Of a DNA stretch of 64,000 bases, positions 25,381-37,209 are shown piece by piece. Location of the stretch: positions 1-64,000 of the forward strand of contig NZ_JACSQV010000018.1 in assembly GCF_014836445.1 (NCBI RefSeq), in the 5' to 3' direction. Positions within the stretch are counted from its first letter, which is position 1. The number at the start of each line of letters is the position of its first letter. The position numbers and the translations under genes were made by a program. The stretch comes from Cellulomonas avistercoris. Lineage in GTDB: Bacteria > Actinomycetota > Actinomycetes > Actinomycetales > Cellulomonadaceae. The notes under the pieces are model-generated. The model saw nothing but the letters and a program-made list of their open reading frames with translations, did no database searches and was not told the origin of the DNA.

Positions 25381-25776
25381 TCAGACCGCGTCGGGCGCCG
25401 TCACCCAGTGCACCAGCTGCCAGACGATCCCGTTGGGGTCGGCGACCTGGCAGTAGCGCTCGCCCCACGGCTCGGTCTCGGGCGGGGTGACGACGCGCGC
25501 GCCCGACGCCTCGAGGCGCGCGAACTCGGTGTCCACGTCGTCGACGACGAACGCGAGCAGCAGCCCCTGGCCGGCAGGTCCGGCGATCTCGGCGGGCTTG
25601 AACGACGCCAGGCCGGTGCGCAGGAAGGTCAGGTGGACGCCCGCCTCGGGGTGCGCGAGGGCGATGAAGCCGTCGGCGGACATGGTCTGGGTGAAGCCGA
25701 AGTGCTCGGTGGCGAACCGGGCCGAGGCCTCGACGTCGGCGACGTTGAGGGACACGGTGGTCGACTGGATGTGCAC
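25381..25776 (-). CDS. VOC (glyoxalase/bleomycin-resistance) family protein
   Basis: A 131-residue protein whose GTG at 25776 is chosen because of the strong GCAGGAGG site just upstream. The two beta-alpha-beta-beta-beta modules of the VOC fold are visible: TTVSLNVADVEASARFATEHFGF and GLLLAFVVDDVDTEFARLEASGARVVTPPETEPWGERYCQVADPNGIVWQLVHW. The C-terminal GERYCQVADPNG motif is typical of glyoxalase-like dioxygenases or antibiotic-binding proteins. It is divergent from a TetR gene with a clear palindrome between, so it is probably induced by a compound it binds or degrades. Confidence 0.88.
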   Translation of the reverse strand: MHIQSTTVSLNVADVEASARFATEHFGFTQTMSADGFIALAHPEAGVHLTFLRTGLASFKPAEIAGPAGQGLLLAFVVDDVDTEFARLEASGARVVTPPETEPWGERYCQVADPNGIVWQLVHWVTAPDAV

Positions 25777-25797
25777 GGGTCCTCCTGCGGGTCGATA

Positions 25798-25818
25798 ACT
25801 TTGTACGGCGTACAACGT
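25798..25818. promoter_or_regulatory. TetR operator candidate between the VOC and tetR-type genes
   Basis: TTGTAC-GGC-GTACAA (25801-25815) is a perfect palindrome, extended by AC at 25798 and GT at 25817 one mismatch further out. It sits 38 bp before the TetR start and 22 bp from the VOC start, overlapping both promoters. Confidence 0.8.
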
Positions 25819-25855
25819 GGTGGTCTGCTGAGATGTTCCCGGGAAGGTGGTGCTC

Positions 25856-26581
25856 GTGGCACGCGATCTGGTCGACCTGCTCTGGCGCGAGCACGCCGCC
25901 GCGCCCCAGGGCGGCGCCCGCGGCCCCCGGGCCCGCGTCACGACGTCCCAGGTGGTCGACGCCGCCGTCGCCCTGGCGGACGCGGACGGCCTCGACGCCG
26001 TCACCGTCCGCCGCCTCGCGGCCGACCTCGGCATCTCCACCATGGCCGTCTACACGCACGTCGGCAGCCGCGACGACCTGCTCGTCCTCATGGCCGACGC
26101 CACCCGTGCCACGCCAACGCGGACCACGTCCGCGAGCGACGACTGGCGGGTCCGCGTCGCCGACCTCGCCGCGGACGAGCTCGAGCTGCACACGGTGCAC
26201 ACCTGGCTGCTGGACGTCGCCGACCAGCGCACCGCCCTCGGTCCCGGCACGATCGCCCGCTACGACCACGGCCTGCACGCGTTCGACGGCCTGGGCCTGC
26301 GCGACGTCGACCGGGACGCGGCGCTCACCTTCGTCCTCGACTTCGTCCGCGGCGTCGCCCGCGCACGCCGCCCCGACCCGCACGGCGCCGCCATGGCCGC
26401 CGGCTGGGACACCTGGGGTCCGCGCCTCGCCGCCTACCTCGGGGGCGCGTACCCGCTCGCCCAGCGCGTCGGTGCGGCGGCGGGTGCCGAGATGGCCGCC
26501 CCCGCCAGCGCCGAGCACGCCTGGCGGTTCGGCCTCGAGCGCGTCCTCGACGCGCTCGCAGCGCTGCCTCGCGGTGACTGA
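25856..26581 (+). CDS. TetR-family regulator of the VOC gene
   Basis: A 241-residue repressor. The GTG at 25856 is preferred to those at 25847 and 25850 because GGGAAGG lies 8 nt upstream. The helix-turn-helix is at about 30-75: [46 protein letters not shown], with TMAVYTHV as recognition helix. The C-terminal domain ([15 protein letters not shown]) resembles the tetracycline-type TetR_C family. It is divergent from the VOC gene and presumably binds the palindrome between them. Confidence 0.88.
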   Translation: MARDLVDLLWREHAAAPQGGARGPRARVTTSQVVDAAVALADADGLDAVTVRRLAADLGISTMAVYTHVGSRDDLLVLMADATRATPTRTTSASDDWRVRVADLAADELELHTVHTWLLDVADQRTALGPGTIARYDHGLHAFDGLGLRDVDRDAALTFVLDFVRGVARARRPDPHGAAMAAGWDTWGPRLAAYLGGAYPLAQRVGAAAGAEMAAPASAEHAWRFGLERVLDALAALPRGD

Positions 26582-26661
26582 GCGGCGAGGTGGTGCGAGG
26601 GCCCGGGCGCGACGCGCGCCCGCGTGCGCCGACCGGTCGCGGCGGGAACTACGCTGACGGG

Positions 26662-27261
26662 GTGTACGAAGGCGCGATCCAGGACCTGGTCGACGAGCTC
26701 GGGCGGCTGCCCGGGGTCGGCCCCAAGAGCGCCCAGCGCATCGCGTTCCACATCCTGGCCGCGGACCCGGGGGACGTGCGCCGCCTCGCGGACGCCCTCA
26801 CCGAGGTCAAGCTGCGCGTCCAGTTCTGCGAGATCTGCGGCAACGTCGCCCAGGAGCCGCAGTGCCGCATCTGCCGCGACCCGCGCCGGTCGCTGACGAC
26901 GATCTGCGTCGTCGAGGAGGCGAAGGACGTCGTCGCGATCGAGCGGACGCGGGAGTTCCGCGGCAGGTACCACGTGCTCGGCGGCGCCATCAACCCGATC
27001 GGCGGCGTCGGGCCCGACGACCTGCGCATCGCCCAGCTCATGACGCGGCTGGCCGACGCCACGGTCACCGAGGTCATCCTCGCCACCGACCCGAACGTCG
27101 AGGGCGAGGCCACGGCCACCTACCTGGCGCGCCTGCTCGTGCCGATGGGCCTGACGGTGAGCCGGCTCGCGTCCGGCCTGCCCGTGGGCGGCGACCTCGA
27201 GTACGCGGACGAGGTGACCCTCGGCCGTGCGTTCGAGGGCCGTCGTCGCCTGAGCGCATGA
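26662..27261 (+). CDS. recR: Recombination mediator RecR
   Basis: A 199-residue protein of standard length. Helix-hairpin-helix [18 protein letters not shown] (residues 13-30), four-cysteine zinc motif [16 protein letters not shown] (about 56-71), then the Toprim domain [14 protein letters not shown] with the C-terminal Walker-like GG motif. With RecF and RecO it loads RecA onto gapped DNA. The GTG start lies about 8 bp after a TACGCT -10-like element, so the mRNA may be leaderless. It lies in the conserved dnaX-recR-DUF5063 order, here split by the VOC/TetR pair. Confidence 0.97.
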   Translation: MYEGAIQDLVDELGRLPGVGPKSAQRIAFHILAADPGDVRRLADALTEVKLRVQFCEICGNVAQEPQCRICRDPRRSLTTICVVEEAKDVVAIERTREFRGRYHVLGGAINPIGGVGPDDLRIAQLMTRLADATVTEVILATDPNVEGEATATYLARLLVPMGLTVSRLASGLPVGGDLEYADEVTLGRAFEGRRRLSA

Positions 27262-27286
27262 CGTGCACGACGACGAGGGGGAGCGC

Positions 27287-27868
27287 ATGAGCACCGACGA
27301 CGGGCGTCCCACGGTGGACGCGGACCTGCGGGACATCGCGGACTCGGTCGCGTCCGAGGCCCGCGGGTTCCTCACGACGGTCACGGAGGTCGCGGCCGGC
27401 TCCGCGCCGGAGGCGTCGCTGCCGCTGCTGCTGCTCGCGCTGTCCGACCTGCTCGCCGCGGGTGCGCGCCTGGGTGCGACCACGGACGTCGTGCCGCCGT
27501 CGCGCTTCGAGCCCGACGTCGGCCCCGACGCCGACCTCGAGCCGCTGCGCGTGAACCTGTCGAACCTGTTCGACGGCATCGACGAGTACGTCGAGGTCGT
27601 CGACCCGCTGCTGGGCCCCGAGGTCGAGGAGTCGACGATCTCCGGCGACCTCGTCGCGATCGTCGGTGCGCTGTCCCAGGGGCTCGCGCACCACGGGCGC
27701 GGGCACGTCCTCGAGGCGCTGTGGTGGTGGCAGTTCAGCTACCTGTCCGACTGGGGCGAGCGGGCCGCGAGCACGCTGCGCGCCATCCAGACGATCCTCG
27801 CGCACGTGCGCCTCGACGTGGAGGACGACGTCGCGGCCGAGGCGGAGTACGACGCGCTCCAGCCCTGA
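27287..27868 (+). CDS. DUF5063 family protein
   Basis: A 193-residue helical, acidic protein from the ATG at 27287 (GAGGGGG upstream). It has the DUF5063 pattern: IADSVASEARGFLTTVTEVA, then LPLLLLALSDLLAAGARLGA, RVNLSNLFDGIDEYVEVVDPL, and the aromatic HVLEALWWWQFSYLSDWGERA. The function is unknown, but the gene follows recR in many actinobacteria and usually precedes lysC. Here six accessory genes separate it from lysC. Confidence 0.85.
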   Translation: MSTDDGRPTVDADLRDIADSVASEARGFLTTVTEVAAGSAPEASLPLLLLALSDLLAAGARLGATTDVVPPSRFEPDVGPDADLEPLRVNLSNLFDGIDEYVEVVDPLLGPEVEESTISGDLVAIVGALSQGLAHHGRGHVLEALWWWQFSYLSDWGERAASTLRAIQTILAHVRLDVEDDVAAEAEYDALQP

Positions 27869-27985
27869 GGCTGGTCCGCCCGCCGGCCGCCGACGTCCGT
27901 GCCGCCGACCGGAGGGGTGTGGACCGGGGGGCGGGGACGAGGGCGACCGGCGCGCGGCGTGGGTGGCCCGGCGCGGTGCCGGGGA

Positions 27986-29140
27986 TCAGGCCACGCGGGT
28001 GCCGCGTGGCAGGGTGCGCTGCGGCGTGCGCAGGCGACGGACGGCGACGACGAACCCGGCGGCGCCCAGCAGCAGGTTCACCGCCAGGCCCAGCGGCCAC
28101 ACGGGCCCCGCACCGTCCCGCTCGGGGGTGATGCCCGGGTCGTGCTCGCTCCAGCACTCGTCGACGGGCACCTGCTGGCCGAGCCGCAGGTCGCGCACGG
28201 TCTGCGTGCCGGTGACGACGATCCCCGCGGTCGACTGCTCGTCGACGGCGGCGGACCCGGGCACGGCGCCGTCGGCGACCACCATGAACGGGTTGACGGC
28301 CAGCAGCCACCACGTCCACTCGGTGCGGGCCACGGACCGCTCCTGCACCGACAGCTCGCACACGGGATCGGCGGCCGCGTCCCCCGTCCCGTCCTGCAGG
28401 TCCTCCCAGTAGGAGTCCGGCGGGCCGTAGACCTGCACCTCCTGCGTCGTGCTGAGGAACGGGTAGGTGAGGCCGAAGAAGATCGGCGTGAACACCGTGA
28501 GCGCCGCGACGGTGACGAAGGTCAGGACGGTCGACCCGGCCGGACGCGCGGCGAGCGTCGACCAGCCCAGGCCCGTGCCGCAGACGGCCGCCAGCAGCAG
28601 CGCGATGAGCACCACGACGCGCGGCAGCGTCGCGACGGGCACGCCGCCCATGGCCAGGGCGATCGCGAAGAACGGCAGGCTCACGACGAGGAACGCGCAC
28701 GCGCTGAGCCACGCGGCGAGCAGCTTGCCGGCCGCGATCTCCGCCGGCGACAGGAGCGTGACCTGCAGCGTCGCGAGCGTCCCCGCGGCCCGGTCGCCGT
28801 TGACGGCGGTCGAGGTCAGGGTCGGCGTCACGAGCAGGCCGAGTCCGAGGACGAGCCCCGTGACCACGGTGAACAGCACGGCGCCCGCCTCGTCGGTGGT
28901 GGCGGCGGAGTCGTCGAACACCGTCAGGACCCCGCCGGCCAGGAGCGTGATCGCGCCGACGACGACGAACCACACGACCAGCGCGGTCTTCCACCGCGAC
29001 GAGCGCACGCGCTGCCGCAGCTCGAGCGCGGCCACCGTGCGCACGCCGTGCCACGTCAGCGTCCAGGTGCCGACGGCGGGGGTCGTGCGCGGGGACGGGC
29101 CGGCCGCCGGGGCCGGGGTGGTGCTCGTGGTCGCGGTCAT
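27986..29140 (-). CDS. ABC-2 type transporter permease
   Basis: A 384-residue membrane protein, start at 29140 overlapping the stop of the upstream ATPase gene (ATGA). The first about 35 residues are disordered. There are six main hydrophobic segments between residues 50 and 370, with an extracytoplasmic loop of about 120 residues before the last one that contains Cys residues. The 'TSTAVNGDRAAGTLATLQVTLLSPAEIAAGKLLAAWL' segment is the ABC-2 exporter coupling region. With the ATPase at 29137 it forms an export system of unknown cargo. Confidence 0.85.
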   Translation of the reverse strand: MTATTSTTPAPAAGPSPRTTPAVGTWTLTWHGVRTVAALELRQRVRSSRWKTALVVWFVVVGAITLLAGGVLTVFDDSAATTDEAGAVLFTVVTGLVLGLGLLVTPTLTSTAVNGDRAAGTLATLQVTLLSPAEIAAGKLLAAWLSACAFLVVSLPFFAIALAMGGVPVATLPRVVVLIALLLAAVCGTGLGWSTLAARPAGSTVLTFVTVAALTVFTPIFFGLTYPFLSTTQEVQVYGPPDSYWEDLQDGTGDAAADPVCELSVQERSVARTEWTWWLLAVNPFMVVADGAVPGSAAVDEQSTAGIVVTGTQTVRDLRLGQQVPVDECWSEHDPGITPERDGAGPVWPLGLAVNLLLGAAGFVVAVRRLRTPQRTLPRGTRVA

Positions 29141-30183
29141 CGTCGCTCCTCCTCCAGTGCGAGGTACGCCTGCTCGAGCGCACCGGCGGCGGGTGCCGAC
29201 GAGACGACGGGGACCCCGGCGGCGACCGCGTCGCGCAGCAGCGCGGCGGCACCGGCCTCGCCCTCGACGTCGACGAGCACGCCCCCCGCGGGGGCGGGGT
29301 CGCCGGCGTCGGTGACCCGGCCGGCGCCGTCGGGGCGGTAGGTGGTGCCGGTCGATTCCAGCCAGGACGTGAGGGCCGTCAGCGAGAGCGACCGCACGTG
29401 CCACGTGCGCCGCCCGCTCGCGACCTGCGCCTCGGACATCCCGACGACGGTGCGTCCGCGGGACAGGAACACGGCGTCGTCGGCCATCTCGTCCAGCTCG
29501 GACAGCACGTGCGACGACACGAGGACCGTGCGGCCCTCGTCGGCCAGACGGCGCAGCAGGATCCGCAGGTCGACGCGCGAACGTGGGTCGAGCCCGCTGG
29601 CCGGCTCGTCGAGCAGCAGCACCTGCGGGTCGTGCACGAGCGCCCGCGCGAGCCCGAGGCGCTGCTTCTGCCCGCGGGACAGGACGGCGGCGGGCTGGTC
29701 GGCGTACTCGCTGAGGTGCACGGTCGCGAGGAGCTCGTCGACGCGGGCCGCGGCGGTCGCGCGGTCGACGCGGTACGCGCTGGCGAACGTCGCGAGGACC
29801 TCGCGGGCCGTCAGGGAGTCCCAGGTGCCGAACGCGTCGGGCATCCAGCCGGTCCGGGCGCGGGCACCGGCGTTGTCCGTCACGGGGTCGTGACCCGCGA
29901 TGCGCACGTGCCCGGAGTCGGGCACGAGCAGCCCCGCGAGGACGAGCAGCAGCGTCGTCTTGCCGGAGCCGTTGGGCCCGACGAGCGCGGTCACGGCACC
30001 GGCGCGGGCGACCAGGTCGGCGCCGTCGAGGGCCTTGACGGTGCCGAACGCGCGGCGCAGGCCGGTGACCTCGATGCCGTGCGGCCGCTGGGCGACGGCC
30101 GCGCCTGCGGTGCCGGGCCCGGTCGGGGCGTCGGGGGCAGGCGCGGGGCCGCCGGGCGGCTCGGGGCTGGCGTCGGGTGGCAT
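29137..30183 (-). CDS. ABC-2 type transporter ATPase
   Basis: A 348-residue protein. A proline-rich N-terminal 35 residues precede the ABC domain: Walker A LVGPNGSGKTTLLLVL, signature LSRGQKQRLGLARAL (Arg for Gly at position 3), Walker B VLLLDEPASGLDPRSR and H-loop VLVSSHVLSELDEM. The C-terminal 90 residues form an extra domain as in exporters of the CcmA/DrrA type. It is the first gene of the two-gene operon on the minus strand. Confidence 0.88.
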   Translation of the reverse strand: MPPDASPEPPGGPAPAPDAPTGPGTAGAAVAQRPHGIEVTGLRRAFGTVKALDGADLVARAGAVTALVGPNGSGKTTLLLVLAGLLVPDSGHVRIAGHDPVTDNAGARARTGWMPDAFGTWDSLTAREVLATFASAYRVDRATAAARVDELLATVHLSEYADQPAAVLSRGQKQRLGLARALVHDPQVLLLDEPASGLDPRSRVDLRILLRRLADEGRTVLVSSHVLSELDEMADDAVFLSRGRTVVGMSEAQVASGRRTWHVRSLSLTALTSWLESTGTTYRPDGAGRVTDAGDPAPAGGVLVDVEGEAGAAALLRDAVAAGVPVVSSAPAAGALEQAYLALEEERR

Positions 30184-30346
30184 GGCGCCACGCTAGGAGC
30201 CGGGCCCCTGCGCGCGGGTCCACCCGCAGGGGGACAGGGGCACCGGGGTCGTCGCACCGCGGGCGGACGTCACCCGGACGGTCGTCCGACCGACCGGCGC
30301 GGTCGGGATATCCTGCCGATCCACGCACGCACGGCAGGAGGTCGCG

Positions 30347-30838
30347 ATGAGGGGAGCCGTGCTCGTCCTCGTCGTCCTCGCGCTCGCGACCGCGCTCGGC
30401 CTCGCGTGGCGCGGGCGCAACGGCCGCTTCCGCCCGACGGACGCCGCACGCCCCGGCGCAACGGCCGTCGAGGCGCAGCCCGTCACCGGCCCGGCGCGGG
30501 ACGTCCTGACGGCCGACGACCTGGGCGTCGCGCTGGGCGGGCGCGCGACGTTCGTGCAGCTCTCGAGCGAGGTCTGCGCCGCGTGCCGCGCCACGAGCAC
30601 CGTGCTCGCGGGCGTCGCGGCCGACGAGCCGGGCGTCGTCCACGTCGAGCTCGACGTGGCGGAGCACCTCGAGCTCGTGCGCCGGTTCGGCGTCATGCGC
30701 ACCCCCACGACGCTCGTCGTCGGGCATGACGGCGCGCTGGTCGGGCGCATGTCCGGCGCGACCGACCGCCGTCAGGCGCTCGCCGCGCTCGCGTCGTGCG
30801 GCACGCCCGCGCCCTGTCCGGGCGTCCCCGCGGTCTGA
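30347..30838 (+). CDS. Membrane-anchored thioredoxin-family protein (CxxC)
   Basis: A 163-residue protein. An N-terminal membrane segment (residues 3-20, GAVLVLVVLALATALGLAW) is followed by a thioredoxin fold with the active site EVCAACRATS (CAAC) and the cis-proline loop RTPTTLVVG. Two more Cys near the C-terminus (SCGTPAPC) could form a resolving pair. It would work at the outer face of the membrane. It is followed 64 bp later by a DUF4395 membrane gene, a known pairing, so the two probably relay electrons. Confidence 0.85.
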   Translation: MRGAVLVLVVLALATALGLAWRGRNGRFRPTDAARPGATAVEAQPVTGPARDVLTADDLGVALGGRATFVQLSSEVCAACRATSTVLAGVAADEPGVVHVELDVAEHLELVRRFGVMRTPTTLVVGHDGALVGRMSGATDRRQALAALASCGTPAPCPGVPAV

Positions 30839-30902
30839 CGACCGGGCCCGCCGCGGGCCGTCGGTCGCGCTCGTCCCCCCACCCGTCCTCCCGGAGGCCC
30901 CC

Positions 30903-31358
30903 ATGTCCGCCACCCTGACGCCCCGCGTCACCGGCATCGACCCGCGCGGTCCGCGCGTCGGCGCCGCGCTCACCGCCGTCCTGCTCGTCGGCGTCCTGCT
31001 GCTCGGCGACAGCCGGCTCGCCACGGCGCTGCTCGCGCTCGTCGCCGCGAGCTTCGCGCGCGGTGCGTCGGGCGGCGTCGGCGCGACGTGGCAGGCGTGG
31101 CTGTTCGAGCGTCTCGTCCGCCCGCGCCTCGCACCGCCGACCGCCCTCGAGGACCCCCGCCCGCCGCGCTTCGCGCAGCTCGTCGGCCTCGTCATCACCG
31201 CGCTGGGCCTCGTCCTGGGCCTGCTGGGCGTGACGTGGGCCGTCCCCGGTGCGGCCGCGGTCGCGCTCGTCGCGGCCTTCCTCAACGCGGTGTTCGGCCT
31301 GTGCCTGGGCTGCGAGCTCTACCTCCTGGGCCTGCGCGTGCGCACCCGCAGGGCCTGA
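30903..31358 (+). CDS. DUF4395 membrane protein
   Basis: A 151-residue protein with four hydrophobic segments. The conserved DUF4395 signatures are visible: ITGIDPRGPRVGAALTA-like N-terminus and LNAVFGLCLGCELYLLG with two Cys near the C-terminus. The Cys pair inside the membrane suggests disulfide exchange with the thioredoxin encoded just upstream. The role is not established experimentally. The ATG at 30903 has CCGGAGG 6 nt upstream. Confidence 0.85.
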   Translation: MSATLTPRVTGIDPRGPRVGAALTAVLLVGVLLLGDSRLATALLALVAASFARGASGGVGATWQAWLFERLVRPRLAPPTALEDPRPPRFAQLVGLVITALGLVLGLLGVTWAVPGAAAVALVAAFLNAVFGLCLGCELYLLGLRVRTRRA

Positions 31359-31364
31359 CGCAGG

Positions 31365-31432
31365 GCCCGGCCCTGTCCGGACGGCGCCGCCGGGCGACCC
31401 GGCCCCGCACGCGGCGGGACCGGGTCGACCTG
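31365..31432. terminator. Hairpins between converging DUF4395 and CBM2 genes
   Basis: CAGGGC-CC-GGCCCTG at about 31362-31377, then GACCCGG ... CCGGGTC (about 31396-31428) form two GC-rich stem-loops between the converging stops and could terminate both transcripts. Confidence 0.5.
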
Positions 31433-31446
31433 TCGTCGGTCCGCCG

Positions 31447-32787
<1,341 letters not shown>

Positions 32788-32890
32788 CTGGGGTCCCCCT
32801 GGGCGGGTGGTTCGGCGTGGTGCGGGCGCGACCCCGTCCGGGGGCGCCGGGGTCACAGTGCGCGCGTGCAGGGCCGGTGACCAGGGGCCC

Positions 32891-32900
32891 AAACGCTTCA
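32891..32900. promoter_or_regulatory. AAACGCTTCA regulatory motif, CBM2 gene
   Basis: AAACGCTTCA lies between the CBM2 gene (start 32787, minus) and the OCD gene (start 32947, plus). The AAACGCTT core recurs upstream of GH127 and GH48. Confidence 0.5.
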
Positions 32901-32946
32901 GGTAACGTCCCGGGGCACAGCCCTGACCGCCGACCGAGGAGATCGC

Positions 32947-33921
32947 GTGCTCGTCCTCACCGCGGCGGACGTCCGCGCCGTCCTCGACATGCCGGCGGCG
33001 ATGGAGACGACGCTGGAGGCCGCTCGCGCGCACGTCGCGGGCCGGACCAGCGGGTCCGGGCGGGTGGCGCTGTCCACGGCGTCGCCGGCCGGGGAGTACC
33101 TCGTGATGCCGGGGACGGTCGGCGAGGACCGCTTCGGCGTCAAGACCTGGTACACCGCCTCGTACGGCGGGGCCTGGTCGACCCAGGCGCTGGTGCTCGT
33201 CCTGGACCCCGAGACGGGGGACGAGGTGCTCATGGACGGGTCCGTGATCACCGACCTGCGCACGGGGGCGATGACGGGCATCGCCGCGACCCACCTCGCC
33301 CCGGCCGGCACGACGGTGGCGACGGTCATCGGTGCCGGTCGGCAGGCACGCACGCAGGCGCTCGCGCTCGCCGTGGCCCTGCCGGGGCTGACGACGCTGC
33401 GGCTGACGTCGCGCACGGCCGCGCGCCGGGACGCCCTCGTGGCGACGCTGGCCCGTGAGCTGGCGCCCCACGGGGTCGAGGTGGTCGGTGTCGACGACAC
33501 CGCCGTGGCGTGCCGGGGTGCGGACGTCGTGGTCGCCGCCACCACGTCGTCGTCCCCGGTGGTGCACCGGGAGTGGCTCGGTGCCGACGTGCTGGTCTGC
33601 GGCGTCGGCAGCCACGCGCCGGACGCTGCCGAGCTGGACGCACCGACGGTCGCGGCCGCCGCGGTCGTCGCCGTCGACACGCGCGCCGGGGGCGTCGACG
33701 GTGCGGGCGACCTCGCCGGGCCGGTCGCCGACGGGCTGCTGCGGCGCGAGGACGTGCTGGAGCTCGGTGAGCTGGGTGCGCACGCGCTGCCCCGGTCCGG
33801 CATCCGCGTGTTCAAGAGCGCCGGGTTCGCGGCGGCCGACGTCACCGCCGGCCACCACGTCGCCCGGGCCGCGCGCGCGGCGGGCCTGGGGCTGCGGATC
33901 GACCTGCACGGCCCCGCCTGA
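32947..33921 (+). CDS. Ornithine cyclodeaminase / mu-crystallin family protein
   Basis: A 324-residue NAD(P)-dependent enzyme. The Rossmann glycine motif [19 protein letters not shown] (about residues 120-138) and substrate-site landmarks [19 protein letters not shown] and [10 protein letters not shown] are present. Family reactions include ornithine to proline, and alanine dehydrogenase or imine reductase activity; the exact one cannot be told. The GTG at 32947 has GAGGAG just upstream. It is divergent from the CBM2 gene but functionally unrelated as far as I can see. Confidence 0.88.
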   Translation: MLVLTAADVRAVLDMPAAMETTLEAARAHVAGRTSGSGRVALSTASPAGEYLVMPGTVGEDRFGVKTWYTASYGGAWSTQALVLVLDPETGDEVLMDGSVITDLRTGAMTGIAATHLAPAGTTVATVIGAGRQARTQALALAVALPGLTTLRLTSRTAARRDALVATLARELAPHGVEVVGVDDTAVACRGADVVVAATTSSSPVVHREWLGADVLVCGVGSHAPDAAELDAPTVAAAAVVAVDTRAGGVDGAGDLAGPVADGLLRREDVLELGELGAHALPRSGIRVFKSAGFAAADVTAGHHVARAARAAGLGLRIDLHGPA

Positions 33922-33969
33922 GCGCGTCCGGGAGCGCGTCCCGGGTGCGACGCGGGACTGGCGTCCACC

Positions 33970-34012
33970 ATGCGGAATCTCGGCGGTCCGCATCCTGGGC
34001 AAGGCCTACACT
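33970..34012 (+). promoter_or_regulatory. lysC promoter with inverted repeat
   Basis: A -10 box TACACT at 34007-34012 lies 39 bp before the lysC GTG. Upstream, ATGCGGA (33970-33976) and TCCGCAT (33987-33993) form a 7-bp inverted repeat that overlaps the -35 area and could be an operator. Confidence 0.5.
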
Positions 34013-34051
34013 CTCGGGGTCCCTGCCCGCACTTTCGGGAGTCCTCGCGCC

Positions 34052-36380
<2,329 letters not shown>

Positions 36381-36408
36381 CCCCCCACCTTCACCCACCC
36401 CCTCACCC

Positions 36409-36448
36409 GCGAGAGAGCAATCCAGTCACGGCTGGATTGCTCTCTCGC
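36409..36448. terminator. Strong 17-bp hairpin after asd
   Basis: GCGAGAGAGCAATCCAG (36409-36425) pairs perfectly with CTGGATTGCTCTCTCGC (36432-36448) around TCACGG. It lies 28 bp after asd and probably terminates it, and may serve the converging response-regulator gene. Confidence 0.8.
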
Positions 36449-36533
36449 CGTCTGGGGGTGTGCTGGATTGCGTTCTCGCGACCCGGGGGATTCGCGCTCT
36501 CGCGCCCGGGGGTGTGCTGGATTGCTCTCTCGC
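36409..36533. repeat. Cluster of four 17-bp repeat units (CTGGATTGCTCTCTCGC)
   Basis: One inverted unit at 36409 and direct units at 36432 and 36517 are identical. Diverged copies lie at 36463 (T for C, C to G change) and about 36487. Spacing is 25-31 bp with GGGGG-rich spacers. Confidence 0.8.
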
Positions 36534-36549
36534 GCCTGGGTGGGGCGGG

Positions 36550-37209
36550 TCAGGCCGGGGTGGCCAGGCCCGTGCGGTAGGCCCAGACGACCGTCTGGAG
36601 GCGGTCGCGGGTGCCGAGCTTCATCATCGCGCGGCCCAGGTGGGACTTCACGGTGGACGGCTCGACGAACAGCGCCGCGGCGATCTCCGCGTTCGAGAGC
36701 CCCTGGGCGAGCAGCCGCACGATGTCGGTCTCGCGGGGTGTCAGCAGGTCCGCCTCGGCACCGGGGCTGGGCGCCGGGCGGCGGCGCGCGAACTCGGTGA
36801 TGACGCGCCGCGTGACCGACTGGTCGAGCATCCCGTCGCCGCGCGCCAGCCGCCGGATCGCGTCGGCCAGGTCGGCGGGGTCGCAGTCCTTGAGCACGAA
36901 CCCCTCGGCGCCGGCCTCCAGGGCGCCGAACACGTACTCGTCGAGGTCGAACGTCGTCACGACGAGCACGGCGGGCGTGGCCGCGCCGTCGCGCTCGGCG
37001 ACGATCCGGCGGGTCGCGGTCAGGCCGTCGCCGCCGGGCATCCGCACGTCCATGCAGACGACGTCCGGCCGGGTGCGCTGCACGACCGCGACCGCCTCGG
37101 GCCCGCTGGACGCCTCCCCGACGACCTCGAGGTCGTCGTACTCCTCCAGCAGCACGCGGAAACCCGCGCGCACGACCGCCTGGTCGTCGACCAGCACCAC
37201 CCGGATCAC
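36550..37209 (-). CDS. NarL/LuxR-type response regulator
   Basis: A 219-residue protein. Receiver domain (1-120) with phospho-acceptor Asp in VVCMDVRMPGGDG (about residue 53), the switch Thr in VVTTFD and the Lys in FVLKD. C-terminal LuxR helix-turn-helix: LTPRETDIVRLLAQGLSNAEIAAALFVEPSTVKSHL. The GTG at 37209 overlaps the histidine-kinase stop, so kinase and regulator are co-translated. The target genes are unknown; the neighbouring serine hydrolase upstream on the same strand is the nearest candidate. Confidence 0.93.
   Translation of the reverse strand: MIRVVLVDDQAVVRAGFRVLLEEYDDLEVVGEASSGPEAVAVVQRTRPDVVCMDVRMPGGDGLTATRRIVAERDGAATPAVLVVTTFDLDEYVFGALEAGAEGFVLKDCDPADLADAIRRLARGDGMLDQSVTRRVITEFARRRPAPSPGAEADLLTPRETDIVRLLAQGLSNAEIAAALFVEPSTVKSHLGRAMMKLGTRDRLQTVVWAYRTGLATPA

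Noticed and set aside
33922-34051. Lysine riboswitch before lysC
   Set aside because: The leader is only about 40 nt after the likely -10 box, too short for the lysine aptamer, and no conserved core is seen.
36409-36533. Possible CRISPR array
   Set aside because: Repeat units are 17 bp, one is inverted, spacers are G-rich and similar to each other, and there are no cas genes.
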